Assembly: GCA_963780655.1 (NCBI GenBank)
Contig: CAWACP010000004.1
Span: 620,001-684,000, forward strand
Length of the DNA stretch: 64,000 nt
DNA from: CAWACP01 sp963780655
Lineage (GTDB): Bacteria; Acidobacteriota; Terriglobia; Bryobacterales; Bryobacteraceae
Reading direction: 5' to 3'
Shown: in pieces, positions 9,601 through 17,296 of the stretch
How positions within the stretch are numbered: position 1 is the stretch's first letter
Layout of the letters: every line of letters begins with the position of its first letter
Position numbers and translations under genes: made by a program
Notes under the pieces: model-generated
Seen by the model: only the letters and a program-made list of their open reading frames with translations
What the model was told of the DNA's origin: nothing
Databases searched by the model: none

Positions 9601-10132
9601 CCGGCGATATCTCGAAGCCGCGGGCATGGACCTCGCAGAGCACGGCGACGCGGTGGCGGCTTTCGGCTTGACGGAGAGCGAAGCGGGGGCGCTGGCGCCG
9701 GGCATCCGGATGGAGACGCGCGAGTACATCGCGACTTACTTCCAGCCGTTCGGTCCCGGATCGCCGTTCACCGGCATCTCACCGGCGGATGTTTTCAACC
9801 GCGACCCGCGTCATGTCCCGCTGGTGACTTCCGGCGTAGAGATGACAGGCGATGGGGTGTTGGCTTCCGCAGCGGATGGCCGTGTCGTCTTCGTTCAGCT
9901 TGCGCCCTGGCAGTTCGACTACTCCGGCGGCCGGATGAATGCGAAACGCACCTTCCGCAACTTTGCCCGCATGACGGCGCGTCTGCTGGGAAATCTCGGG
10001 GCGGAGATGCGGACGCCGATTCTCGAGCGCTTCTCGGCGCCAGTCGGAGAGACGGACAGGCGCTGGCTCACCGGGCTGTACATGGATACGCCGGAGGAGT
10101 GGGACGACCCGTACCGATTCTTTCGGTGGTAG
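6671..10132 (+). CDS. Secreted glycoside hydrolase family 2-like protein
   Basis: A very long (1153-residue) GH2-like protein. A twin-arginine-looking leader (TRRTALGLLGA) starts it; the first in-frame codon is GTG at 6671, and a TTG at 6683 gives the same leader. A jelly-roll sugar-binding domain (about 30-150), an Ig-like domain (to about 270), a TIM barrel (about 280-580), a further beta domain and a C-terminal Rossmann-like domain (about 745 on) follow. A candidate nucleophile is E495 in FTCEYS. The usual GH2 acid/base signature GNE is replaced by TSHNGAGY near residue 400. An arm of family A repeat is embedded around residues 736-743. The substrate is unknown. Confidence 0.78.
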   Translation: MEVSLITRRTALGLLGAPLCLAVPQPPSARARISLNGIWRWKPEGAGPWSSLAIPDCWPKAVAAIAASYEREIAIPAEWSGRRITLSADCVNSYAAVYVNGSRAGQMRYPGGEIDLTPFCRAGLNYVLRLDVIAMPLEGVMLSYSDSASAKTVEGVVERRGITGDVYLNAMPAGPRIATVKVETSVRMWQIVVDAGLADVGQHAPYRLIARVFDGERLVKEFAGSAPRFSERWQPAKLWDIHTPQNQYRLTLTLADAEGRELDTALPVLFGFRELWIAGRDFYLNGSRIYLSATPLDNAQTSVETAGYAATRAALRHFKSFGVNFVYTHNYGCEPGSHFGFEEVLRAADDEGMLVAFSQPHFGQYDWTAPDADAHNGYAQHAAFYVRVAQNHPSVVFYSTSHNGAGYSEDMNPDLIDGVHEPRDQWSARGAERARRAEAIIRRLDDSRIVYHHSGGNLGSMYTVNFYGNWIPPQEMDEWFEHWSANGVKPLFTCEYSVPFLWDWSMYRGWYKGKREFGGAVVPWEFHVAEWDAQFLGDMTYRIGEPERVNLRWEAEQFRKESSGWRRWDYPYTFDSPAFENRLQIMAAQVEQNWRAFRTSGLSANGAPWDIGAYWTKTGEPTAVVEALGRCNMPLLAYIAGGRAAFSAKDHNFLPGDAVEKQVIVINNSRESVTAQCDWNFGSAGGGVGVALQPGGQVRVPVHFSAPSSGRQELRSVVTFSNGEKQEDSLAIDVVPAPSRSRLGNPRVAVYDPSEALQGLGTPVEATTDLAGFDTLIVGKGALTVSGAAPDISRVRDGLKVVIFEQTGEVLEKRFGFRMAEYGLRQVFQRIPGHPLVAGLGEQHLRNWRGESTLLPRRLVYESGKQFNGAPTVEWAGIPVTRVWRAANRGTVASVLIEKPACGDFVSLLDGGYGLQYGALLEYREGRGMVLFCQMDVSGRTQSDPAAELLVRNILSYVAAWQPPARRGVSYHGDAAGRRYLEAAGMDLAEHGDAVAAFGLTESEAGALAPGIRMETREYIATYFQPFGPGSPFTGISPADVFNRDPRHVPLVTSGVEMTGDGVLASAADGRVVFVQLAPWQFDYSGGRMNAKRTFRNFARMTARLLGNLGAEMRTPILERFSAPVGETDRRWLTGLYMDTPEEWDDPYRFFRW
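8878..8899. repeat. Family A (REP-like) single arm inside the GH2 coding region
   Basis: Twenty-two bases identical to the left arm of the intergenic family A palindromes at 16.56 kb and 50.90 kb, beginning CGCTCCCTCACGGTCGCGG. Only one arm is present. It encodes residues SRSRLG in the linker before the C-terminal domain, and the reading frame is intact. Confidence 0.85.
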
Positions 10133-10169
10133 CGAGTGGAGAGAGTCTCGCGCACCCTGAGTCCCGCCA

Positions 10170-10193
10170 TGCAGGCTGAAAGCCTGCTCTACT
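10170..10193. repeat. Family B hairpin repeat
   Basis: The hairpin unit TGCAGGCTGAAAGCCTGCTC lies 38 bp after the GH2 stop codon and before the DUF3311 gene. It could act as a transcription-end hairpin, although no T-tract follows. Confidence 0.8.
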
Positions 10194-10250
10194 GCTGCCG
10201 CGCCTACTGAGACCGGATTCAACCTGCTGCAATGTATACTGGTCCGACCT

Positions 10251-10466
10251 GTGCCCTTCAGGAGACCCTCCATCGGAGCCGTGCTGCTCGGCCTGATTCC
10301 TTTCGCCGGCATGTGTCTGTCAGTCCCTCTCTGGGACCGCATCGAACCAAGGATTCTGGGCTTCCCATTCAACCTCGCCTGGTTGGTGTGCTGGATCGTA
10401 ATCTGCACGCTTTGCCTCTGGGGCGCATACCGTCTGGAGATGCGCCACAAGGATGACGCCGAATGA
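10251..10466 (+). CDS. DUF3311-type small membrane protein
   Basis: A 71-residue protein starting at GTG (10251). Two hydrophobic helices are visible (about residues 9-25 and 38-60), followed by a short charged tail RLEMRHKDDAE. Small DUF3311 proteins of this size typically sit directly before a sodium:solute symporter, as here, where the stop overlaps the next start by 4 bp. It is probably a small accessory subunit of that transporter. A TATACT hexamer lies at 10235-10240, only about 10 bp before the start, so a very short leader is possible. Confidence 0.75.
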   Translation: MPFRRPSIGAVLLGLIPFAGMCLSVPLWDRIEPRILGFPFNLAWLVCWIVICTLCLWGAYRLEMRHKDDAE

Positions 10467-11911
10467 GTCCGGGCGCCATCGCACTTACCACCATTTTCGG
10501 CATTGTCGCCGTGGGCACGGCGATCGGTTTCCTTGCCGGCATGCGGCGGAAGATGGACCTCGAACAGTGGACCGTTGGCGGCCGCAGCTTCGGTCTTATT
10601 CTGATGTACCTGCTGATGGCGGGCGAAGTCTACACCTCGTTCTCGTTCCTCGGCGCGAGCGGCTGGGCTTATTCCCGCGGAGGCCCCACTTTGTACATCC
10701 TGGCTTATATGCCGCTGGCCTACGTGGTCTCGTTTTTTGTGCTCCCGCATTTGTGGGAGGTGGGCAGCAGATACCGGCTGCAGACTCAGCCCGATTTTTT
10801 CCTGGCCCGTTACCAAAGCAAGTATCTGGCCGGCTTTGTGTCCATCGTCGGGGTGGTCTGTCTTCTTCCGTATTTCCAACTGCAGGTTACCGGGCTTGGC
10901 ATTATCGTGTCCATCGCCAGCTTCGGGGCTGTCGGCCGCACGCCTGCCATGGTCATCTCGGTCTGTCTGCTGTCCGGGTTCGTTCTTACGGGCGGAATCC
11001 GCGCGGTGGCCTGGGTCAGCGTTCTGAAGGACGCGCTCATGCTGACGGCGGCGCTGGCCATCGGTATCGGCATCCCGTATATGTACTTCGGCGGCATCGG
11101 GCCGATGTTCACCGCGCTCATTCATGCCCACCCTGCGCACCTGACCATGCCCGGTTCCACCCCGAATCTGGGGCACACATGGTATGTCTCGACGGTCCTT
11201 CTCAGCGCGCTCGGAGGCTTTATGTGGCCGCACTCGTTCGCCACCTCTTTCACCGCCAAAAGCGCCGATACACTGCGCCGAAATGCCGTGTTGATGCCGA
11301 TTTATCAGATTACGCTGGTTCTGTTCCTTTGCGCCGGATTTACGGCGATTCTGGTTGTGCCCGGTCTGCCCAACGGCGATCTGGCGCTGCTGACCGTCAT
11401 CCGCAAAAGCGTGCCTGCCTGGCTGCTGGGGCTGATCGGGGGCGCCGGCGCGCTCACCGCGATGGTGCCCGCCGCTGTTCTCGTGCTGAGCGCCGCCACT
11501 CTGTTCGCGAGAAATCTCTGGCGCGCCATTTTCGCACCGGCGATGACCGATGCCGCCGTGGGCCGGCTGGCGCGCCTGATGGTGGTGGTGCTCAGCGTGG
11601 TGAGTCTCTGGCTCGCCATTTACAGCTCCGCCACGCTGGTATCGCTTCTGTTGCTTGGCTACGCGGGGGTGGCGCAATTTTTCCCGGGCGTGGTGCTGGG
11701 CCTTTACTGGGGCCGCGTCAGCACCACCGGCGTTTTCGCCGGCCTGCTGGCCGGAATCGGGCTAACGGTTCTCCTGGTCCTGAGCCATCGGGACCCGTTT
11801 TTCGGCTGGAACGCCGGTTTTCTGGGGCTCTGTCTGAATTTCCTGATCGCCATCGGCGTGAGCGTGCTCAGGCTCCCTGAACACGCTGAGTTATCAATCT
11901 CGGCTCTCTGA
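10463..11911 (+). CDS. Sodium:solute symporter (SSS family)
   Basis: A 482-residue integral membrane protein with about 13 hydrophobic helices. The region RKMDLEQWTVGGRSFGLILMYLLMAGEVYTSF matches the first helices of the SSS family (PutP/PanF/YidK type). GVVCLLPYFQLQVTGLGIIV and WPHSFATSFTAKSADTLRRN are further family landmarks. It would import an organic solute with sodium. The solute is not identifiable; the upstream glycoside hydrolase makes a sugar plausible but is weak evidence. It is translationally coupled to the DUF3311 gene, and its 3' end overlaps the convergent membrane-protein gene by 18 bp. Confidence 0.88.
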   Translation: MSPGAIALTTIFGIVAVGTAIGFLAGMRRKMDLEQWTVGGRSFGLILMYLLMAGEVYTSFSFLGASGWAYSRGGPTLYILAYMPLAYVVSFFVLPHLWEVGSRYRLQTQPDFFLARYQSKYLAGFVSIVGVVCLLPYFQLQVTGLGIIVSIASFGAVGRTPAMVISVCLLSGFVLTGGIRAVAWVSVLKDALMLTAALAIGIGIPYMYFGGIGPMFTALIHAHPAHLTMPGSTPNLGHTWYVSTVLLSALGGFMWPHSFATSFTAKSADTLRRNAVLMPIYQITLVLFLCAGFTAILVVPGLPNGDLALLTVIRKSVPAWLLGLIGGAGALTAMVPAAVLVLSAATLFARNLWRAIFAPAMTDAAVGRLARLMVVVLSVVSLWLAIYSSATLVSLLLLGYAGVAQFFPGVVLGLYWGRVSTTGVFAGLLAGIGLTVLLVLSHRDPFFGWNAGFLGLCLNFLIAIGVSVLRLPEHAELSISAL

Positions 11912-12490
11912 TTCAGGCGTGATCGGGCCGAGGTGTTTCGGCTCGCAACCGTGCATGCGTAAGTCAGCGAAGTGAAGAACGATCACGAAGTACACGCGAG
12001 TAAAGATGTAGCCGGCGATGAATCCCTCGACAGAGAAGTAAATGACGAGGGCAGCCGCAATGGACGTGACCTGCTGCGGGTTTCCTCCGGCGCTGGACGT
12101 GAGGGCCGGCGCAATATAACGCGCCGCCGAATCGATGGCCTGGGGCAATTCTCTGAGCTCGACCAGCCCGGCTCCCACCAGCAGCTTCGTAAGCCAGTCG
12201 GAGATCTGCTCCATGTTGGTATTGGCCTGGAGATCGGACGCGCCGGACTGGCCTGCCTCCCGCGGCTGGCTGGCGCTGCGCGGAATGCCAAACACGATGC
12301 CGAGCAGAGATCCCGCGCCCAGGCAGGCCAGCGCCCAGAGGTAACCCGGGCCTGGAATTTTCAGAAACCAGAGAGCTATAAAGCCCGCCGTGATACTCAC
12401 TGTAATGGGAATGAGCGGCAACCTCGTTCCGCGATACGTTCGCGAGTTCCACAACGCCTTGATGGCGGCGCTTATACGCTCGAAGGCCAT
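11894..12490 (-). CDS. Uncharacterised membrane protein with NTNMEQISDWLTK motif
   Basis: A 198-residue protein with two N-terminal hydrophobic helices (about residues 26-43 and 49-67), a soluble central segment and one or two C-terminal hydrophobic stretches (about 140-175). The central NTNMEQISDWLTKLLVGAGL segment (within about 91-110) is a recognisable motif that I have seen in other bacterial membrane proteins of unknown function, but I cannot assign a role. No clear ribosome binding site precedes the ATG. It is monocistronic, converging on the symporter gene. Confidence 0.65.
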   Translation of the reverse strand: MAFERISAAIKALWNSRTYRGTRLPLIPITVSITAGFIALWFLKIPGPGYLWALACLGAGSLLGIVFGIPRSASQPREAGQSGASDLQANTNMEQISDWLTKLLVGAGLVELRELPQAIDSAARYIAPALTSSAGGNPQQVTSIAAALVIYFSVEGFIAGYIFTRVYFVIVLHFADLRMHGCEPKHLGPITPESESRD

Positions 12491-12576
12491 GCCGGTTGTA
12501 GCAACATACCAGAAACCGGTTGGCGGCGCACACAGCCGAGTTGCGAGCGAGGACGAAGCTGGCGCGTGTCCTTGCC

Positions 12577-13632
12577 TCAGTTATCCAGTTCCTTCACCAG
12601 CCGCTCGGCGTCCGCGATCTGATCGGCTGTTCCGCAAAGAGCCAGCAATCGCAAAGCGTGGGATGCCTCGAGGCGATAATCGGCGTGTGTGGCTGCGCGC
12701 ACCTTCGATGCGATCTCGTCAACGCGCTCCGGGGTCTGATTGTGACTGAGGTAAAACAGATGCACCACAACGGGCTCTTCCGTACGCCGGAACTCGTGGG
12801 TGCCCTGATCCTCCGGCGCCCGCGTGGACTCGGTCGCGGCGCGATCCAGATCCCGGAAAAGCCACTCCACCACGCTTAGCTGCTCCGCTGTACCCCGCGC
12901 CGCAATCGCCCGCGGCTGATTATAACTGTACAATTCCCGAATATCGGCCATCCAACGCGCCATTGTGACGATTTCCTGGAAATCCGTTGTCGTTCCGCCA
13001 TGCGGCAGATAAAAGAGCTTTACGAAGGCGACGGTCCCCCTATCGCCTTCAACGGCTGTCGGATACCTGTGGATCGTCAGGTTGTCGGCAGGCGCTTGCC
13101 GGCTTGGCGCGCTGAGCTGACTGAACAGCCAGTCCGTCAACGCGAGTTGGTCGGGCGTCCCTCGCGCGATCGCGGCTGTCTGACTGAAGATCGTGTACAA
13201 CCGCCTCGTATGCCCAAGGGTGCGAACCACCGTGGCGACTTCCGCAAGACTGATCGGAGCGGTGAGGTCCGGCATATAGACTATGTGAACCTCATCGCCA
13301 GTGGACACGCGGTATCGGTCTATCTCCGGAGGCTCGTCCTGCTTCGTCGGAGGCGGCGGTGCGGAAGGCCGGTCTAACCTGTTCAACAGCCATCCAGCAA
13401 GCGCAATCTGGCCAGCCGTTCCGGATACAGACAACGTCCTTTGCGCGAGATCGGTGGACACCGGCGTTACGGCGGCTATCGTTTGCAGGATCACCGTAAC
13501 CTCGCGCGCTTCCGGCGCTGTCCACGTTCGTGAAAAGTGGAATACTCGCATGGCGCTGTCCTGAGCCGGCGCCGCCGCCACGAGCAATGCGGCTATCGCA
13601 AACCGAACCGGCCGGACGCGCATGAATGCCAT
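12577..13632 (-). CDS. Secreted protein with four tandem secretin N-domain-like repeats
   Basis: A 351-residue protein with a signal peptide (about residues 1-23, ending APAQ). The rest is four repeats of about 60-75 residues, at roughly 28-88, 107-174, 188-264 and 280-351. Each runs from a beta strand (VFHFSR, VHIVYM, VKLFYL, VHLFYL) through a helix to a strand and a closing helix GTAxQIxxAxWLxxxLD. This beta-alpha-beta-beta-alpha pattern is like the ring-building/secretin N1 fold. There is no secretin pore domain, so it is not a complete secretin. Function is unknown; protein-protein interaction in the periplasm is a reasonable guess. Confidence 0.75.
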   Translation of the reverse strand: MAFMRVRPVRFAIAALLVAAAPAQDSAMRVFHFSRTWTAPEAREVTVILQTIAAVTPVSTDLAQRTLSVSGTAGQIALAGWLLNRLDRPSAPPPPTKQDEPPEIDRYRVSTGDEVHIVYMPDLTAPISLAEVATVVRTLGHTRRLYTIFSQTAAIARGTPDQLALTDWLFSQLSAPSRQAPADNLTIHRYPTAVEGDRGTVAFVKLFYLPHGGTTTDFQEIVTMARWMADIRELYSYNQPRAIAARGTAEQLSVVEWLFRDLDRAATESTRAPEDQGTHEFRRTEEPVVVHLFYLSHNQTPERVDEIASKVRAATHADYRLEASHALRLLALCGTADQIADAERLVKELDN

Positions 13633-13711
13633 TCCTCCATCTGTGACGTGGAACTGCTCGGGGCCGTTTATATCCTACCGCCCGCTCCACCGTGCTAATT
13701 TGTGACTGAGA

Positions 13712-14389
13712 ATGAAACTCCCCGTTTTGAGAACCGGAGCGCTGGCGGCCGGTGTCCTGGCCGGCGCCCTCTGTCTGTATTCGCAGAGTACGCCGGCGAA
13801 AGATGAGCATGCCGCCGAAGGTCAGCGTTTGGGACCGCGGTCGACCCCGGGCGACTACCCGGTGCACGTCAAAGATGGCGCCGTTGTGATTGCCGCCGAG
13901 TTCGCGGGCCATTACGTGCCCGCTCCGGAAGGAACCTATACCACCGAAGATTACGTGGCCGTGGACACTGGCGTGTTCGGCGGGCCCGGCGCGCACGTTA
14001 CGCTATCCGCCGGCGATTTCTCACTTCGCGTCAACGGGAAGAAGCCTCTGCCCGCGCAGTCGGCCATTGTCGTGGCCACCAACGCGAAGGATCCGCAATG
14101 GGAGGCGGACCAGCCTGCCCCGGAGAAATCCAAAACGGCCATCAACGGCGGCGGCCAGCAGGAGGATACCGGCACGCCTCCTCCTCCCAAAATGCCGCCC
14201 GCGCTGGTGCACGCGATGACGCAGCATGTTCTGAAGACCGCTCTGCCGGAAGGAGACCGTGCGCTCCCGCAGGGAGGGCTGCTGTTCTTCGAATACCGCG
14301 GCAAGGACAAGGGCATCCATTCGGTGGAGCTGATCTACAAAGGCCCGGCTGGCGAGGCGAAGCTGGCGCTCAATCCATTGCGGCAGTAA
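13712..14389 (+). CDS. Hypothetical secreted protein
   Basis: A 225-residue protein with a signal peptide (about residues 1-25, LAAGVLAGALCLYSQS). The mature part begins with a strongly polar stretch and continues with DYVAVDTGVFGGPGAHVTLSAGDFSLRVNG, a beta-rich pattern. A proline/glutamine-rich linker lies at about 140-165. The C-terminus ends GLLFFEYRGKDKGIHSVELIYKGPAGEAKL, another beta-rich segment. I do not recognise the family. It ends just before the ftsY gene, separated by a family C hairpin, so the two are probably separate transcription units. Confidence 0.75.
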   Translation: MKLPVLRTGALAAGVLAGALCLYSQSTPAKDEHAAEGQRLGPRSTPGDYPVHVKDGAVVIAAEFAGHYVPAPEGTYTTEDYVAVDTGVFGGPGAHVTLSAGDFSLRVNGKKPLPAQSAIVVATNAKDPQWEADQPAPEKSKTAINGGGQQEDTGTPPPPKMPPALVHAMTQHVLKTALPEGDRALPQGGLLFFEYRGKDKGIHSVELIYKGPAGEAKLALNPLRQ

Positions 14390-14400
14390 CAGGTCAAAGC

Positions 14401-14434
14401 AGGCAGACGACGAAGGACGATCGTCTGCCCCACG
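14401..14434. repeat. Family C hairpin repeat
   Basis: A hairpin with arms GGCAGACGA and TCGTCTGCC, followed by CCAC. The same unit occurs near 21220 and 53780. It lies between the secreted protein gene and ftsY. Confidence 0.7.
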
Positions 14435-14460
14435 CCGCCTCGCTACAATGGTCCCAGCGC

Positions 14461-15429
14461 ATGGCGATTCAGACTCTGTTCGGTTCCGTACCGCAGGAGC
14501 CCGGCTTACTCGACCGCCTGAAGGAGGGCATCCAGAAGACCCGCTCGGGCCTGATGGACCGTCTCGAAGACGCGCTCTCCGGCCGCAAGGAGATCGACGC
14601 CGAGCTGCTGGAGGAGCTGGAGTACACGCTGATCACCGCCGATATCGGCGTCAATACGACGTCGGAGATTCTCGAGCGCATCCGGCAGCGCGTCGATCGC
14701 CACCTCGCCAGCGACGCCGTGGAGGTGAAGGGCCTCATCCGCGAGCATCTTCTGGAAGTCCTGCAGGGCTCCGAACGACCCGTACCGCGCGTCCATGAGC
14801 CGCCCGCCGTCGTGATGGTGATAGGCGTGAACGGGTCCGGCAAAACGACCACGATCGGCAAACTCGCCGAGCGCTTCCGTCACGAGAACCGCAGCGTGCT
14901 GCTCTGCGCGGCCGATACGTTTCGCGCAGCCGCCATTGAACAACTGGAAGTATGGGGAGAACGGACCGGCACGCAGGTGATTCGGCAGAAAGCGGGGTCG
15001 GACCCCAGCGCCGTCGTCTTCGATGCGCTGCAATCGGCGAAAGCGCGCAAAGTGGACTACGTCATAGTGGACACCGCCGGCCGCCTGCACACGAAAGAAA
15101 ACCTGATGGCCGAGCTGGAGAAAATGCGCCGCACGGCTTCACGCGTCGTCCCCGGAGCCCCGCATGAAGTACTGCTCGTGCTCGATGCCACGACGGGCCA
15201 GAACGGGCTGGAACAGGCGCGCCGCTTTACCGAAACGGCCGGAGTTACCGGCATCGTCCTGACCAAGCTGGATGGCACCGCAAAGGGCGGCGTGGTGGTG
15301 GCCATCGCACGCGAGCTGAATCTCCCCATACGCTACATCGGCGTCGGCGAGAAGCTGGACGATCTGCTGCCATTCGATCCGGAGCAGTTCATCGACTCGA
15401 TCTTCGAGAGCCAGGCCGCGCGCACGTGA
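14461..15429 (+). CDS. ftsY: Signal recognition particle receptor FtsY
   Basis: A 322-residue SRP GTPase that docks the ribosome-SRP complex at the inner membrane. The N and G domains are clear: P-loop GVNGSGKTTTIGKLA (about 122-136), CAADTFRAAAIEQL, DTAGRLHT and TKLDGTAKGG. The long acidic A domain of E. coli FtsY is missing, as in many bacteria; the protein begins directly with a short helix and the N domain. An upstream extension of the frame exists, but ATG at 14461 gives the normal N-terminus. The stop overlaps the ribD start (GTGA). Confidence 0.95.
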   Translation: MAIQTLFGSVPQEPGLLDRLKEGIQKTRSGLMDRLEDALSGRKEIDAELLEELEYTLITADIGVNTTSEILERIRQRVDRHLASDAVEVKGLIREHLLEVLQGSERPVPRVHEPPAVVMVIGVNGSGKTTTIGKLAERFRHENRSVLLCAADTFRAAAIEQLEVWGERTGTQVIRQKAGSDPSAVVFDALQSAKARKVDYVIVDTAGRLHTKENLMAELEKMRRTASRVVPGAPHEVLLVLDATTGQNGLEQARRFTETAGVTGIVLTKLDGTAKGGVVVAIARELNLPIRYIGVGEKLDDLLPFDPEQFIDSIFESQAART

Positions 15430-16523
15430 GATCCGCATACATGGACGAAGCCCTCGCCCTGGCGCGCGAAGGCGCTGGGCGCACCAGCCCGAATCCGGCG
15501 GTGGGCGCCGTGGTGGTGCGCGATGGCGAAGTAATCGGCCGCGGCTTCCATACTTATGCGGGCCTGAAGCACGCCGAGACGGTGGCGCTCGAACAGGCCG
15601 GCGAGCGGGCGCGCGGAGCCGACCTGTACGTGACGCTCGAACCATGCGCGCATCACGGCCGCACGCCACCGTGCGCCGACGCGGTTATTGCAGCGGGGGT
15701 GGCGCGCGTGGTCACCGCCATGCTCGATCCGAATCCGCTGGTGGGCGGCGAGGGCATGCGCCGGCTGCAGGCCGCCGGCATCGCGGTGGAGATTGCGCCC
15801 GAGTATGTCGAGGATGCGTCCCGGCTGAATGAGGCCTTCGTGCATGCGATGCGCACGGGAGGGCCGCTGGTGACGCTGAAATCAGCGCTGACGCTGGATG
15901 GCAAGATTGCGGCGCCGGAGGATAACTCGGGGTGGATCACCAGCGAGGCGGCGCGCCGGCATGTGCAGCAGGTGCGGCACATGCACGATGCCATCCTGAC
16001 CGGCATCGGCACGCTGCTGGGCGACGACCCACTGCTCACCGACCGTACGGACCGCGAGCGCAGCCGGCCTCTGCTGCGCATTGTCGCCGATTCCACGCTT
16101 CGCATTCCGCTCGACTCGCGCATGGTGCGCTCGGCGCATGACGATGTTGCCGTGGTGACGACGTCGGCTTCGCTCCCGGAGCGGCGCCGGAAGCTCGAGG
16201 ATCGCGGCGTGCGCGTGCTGGTGGCCGACGGGCCAGGTGGACGCGCCGATCTGCGCCAGGTGGTGGAGTATCTGGCGCGCGAACAATACCGGTCGCTGAT
16301 GATCGAGGCGGGCAGCAAGCTGAACTGGGCGGCGCTGGAGGCGGGCGTGGTGGATAAGATCTTCTTCTATTACGCGCCGAAGATCCTGGGCGGCATGCAA
16401 TCGCTGCCGGTAGTGGGCGGGTCGGGCCGCAAACGCCGCCGCGATGCGATCCTGTTCCGCGACGTGCGGCTGCACCAGATCACGAAAGAGGAGTTCGCGG
16501 TGGAAGCCTGGGTGGTGAAGTAA
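15426..16523 (+). CDS. ribD: Bifunctional riboflavin deaminase-reductase RibD
   Basis: A 365-residue two-domain riboflavin enzyme. The N-terminal deaminase carries HAETVAL and PCAHHGRTPPCADA, the zinc ligands and catalytic Glu. The C-terminal reductase begins LKSALTLDGKIA and contains GIGTLLGDDPLLTDR. RibD converts the pyrimidine from GTP cyclohydrolase II to 5-amino-6-ribitylamino-uracil phosphate. It starts with GTG, overlapping the ftsY stop by 4 bp. No other rib gene is in view. Both domains look complete. Confidence 0.95.
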   Translation: MRSAYMDEALALAREGAGRTSPNPAVGAVVVRDGEVIGRGFHTYAGLKHAETVALEQAGERARGADLYVTLEPCAHHGRTPPCADAVIAAGVARVVTAMLDPNPLVGGEGMRRLQAAGIAVEIAPEYVEDASRLNEAFVHAMRTGGPLVTLKSALTLDGKIAAPEDNSGWITSEAARRHVQQVRHMHDAILTGIGTLLGDDPLLTDRTDRERSRPLLRIVADSTLRIPLDSRMVRSAHDDVAVVTTSASLPERRRKLEDRGVRVLVADGPGGRADLRQVVEYLAREQYRSLMIEAGSKLNWAALEAGVVDKIFFYYAPKILGGMQSLPVVGGSGRKRRRDAILFRDVRLHQITKEEFAVEAWVVK

Positions 16524-16527
16524 CGCG

Positions 16528-16639
16528 CTGTCATGAAATTGAATATGCCAGTTGCGGGACCGCTCCCTCACGGTCGCGGCTCTGTAACGCCTTTCTGAGC
16601 CGCAACCGTAAGGGAGCGGTTGGCATAGTTTCATGACAG
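16528..16639. repeat. Family A palindrome (REP-like), full copy
   Basis: A 112-bp inverted repeat. Outer arms CTGTCATGAAA and TTTCATGACAG enclose inner arms CGCTCCCTCACGGTCGCGG and its complement. It lies between convergent ribD and DUF488 genes and could end transcription from both sides. Confidence 0.85.
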
Positions 16640-16652
16640 GCGCCAGGTTCAA

Positions 16653-17180
16653 TCAGAGCGAAAGCTGCTGCGGCGGATAGGTCACCGTTGTTCCGTTCAC
16701 CACAGCAAATGGCGTGAGCCGGTGCGGCTGCGCGCGCGTCCGGCTCTGGATATGTTCCACCACGATTCCGCGCGCGGTCAGGGCGTCGGCCACCAGCGAG
16801 CGGTGACATCGCCACTGGACTGCTTCGGCGCACATGATGGCCGTGCGCTGTTGTTTAGCCAGGCGGATGAGTTCTTCGAGGTTCGCGGAGAATTCCGGGG
16901 TCTGCATGTAATCGGCATAACCACGGAAAGAATCGTTCCGCCACGCGCCGTTGATCGAATCCCGTCGGGGATGCCGCAGACCGCCGAGCCCCGGCATGTG
17001 GAGATACTGAATTCCCGCTTCGGGAAGGGACAGCGCCAGTTCTTCGGTATTGAACTGCGGATTCCGCCGCGATTTCGGAATTGTCCGGATATCCACCAGC
17101 AGCGCGATCTGATGCGCCTCGAGCATAGCGACGAACTCGTCGAGGGGGCGTGTTGAATGGCCAATAGTCGGAATCGTCAT
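16653..17180 (-). CDS. DUF488 family protein
   Basis: A 175-residue protein of the DUF488 family. It opens TIPTIGHSTRPLDEFVAML, continues with LLVDIRTIPKSRRNPQF and carries the family signature CAEAVQWRCHRSLVADAL near residue 115. The conserved Cys and His residues suggest a metal-binding or nuclease-like active site, but no biochemical role is established to my knowledge. The gene converges on ribD with the family A palindrome between them. Confidence 0.85.
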   Translation of the reverse strand: MTIPTIGHSTRPLDEFVAMLEAHQIALLVDIRTIPKSRRNPQFNTEELALSLPEAGIQYLHMPGLGGLRHPRRDSINGAWRNDSFRGYADYMQTPEFSANLEELIRLAKQQRTAIMCAEAVQWRCHRSLVADALTARGIVVEHIQSRTRAQPHRLTPFAVVNGTTVTYPPQQLSL

Positions 17181-17296
17181 CGGCGGACTGCATGTTAGAC
17201 TGGTAAGTGCCTTCCGTGGTTGCGCCGACCCGGGTCGAAGCAGCGCCGGCGTGAAACAAAGTTACCCGGCTTCGTTCGAAACAAAACAGCTCTTAT

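Noticed and set aside
9779..11677. Long minus-strand frame across GH2 end and the symporter
   Set aside because: Composition is rich in His, Arg and Gly without domain similarity, and it spans two real plus-strand genes.
14098..14460. Frame extending FtsY upstream by 121 codons
   Set aside because: It overlaps the preceding secreted-protein gene, and FtsY homology begins at the ATG at 14461.
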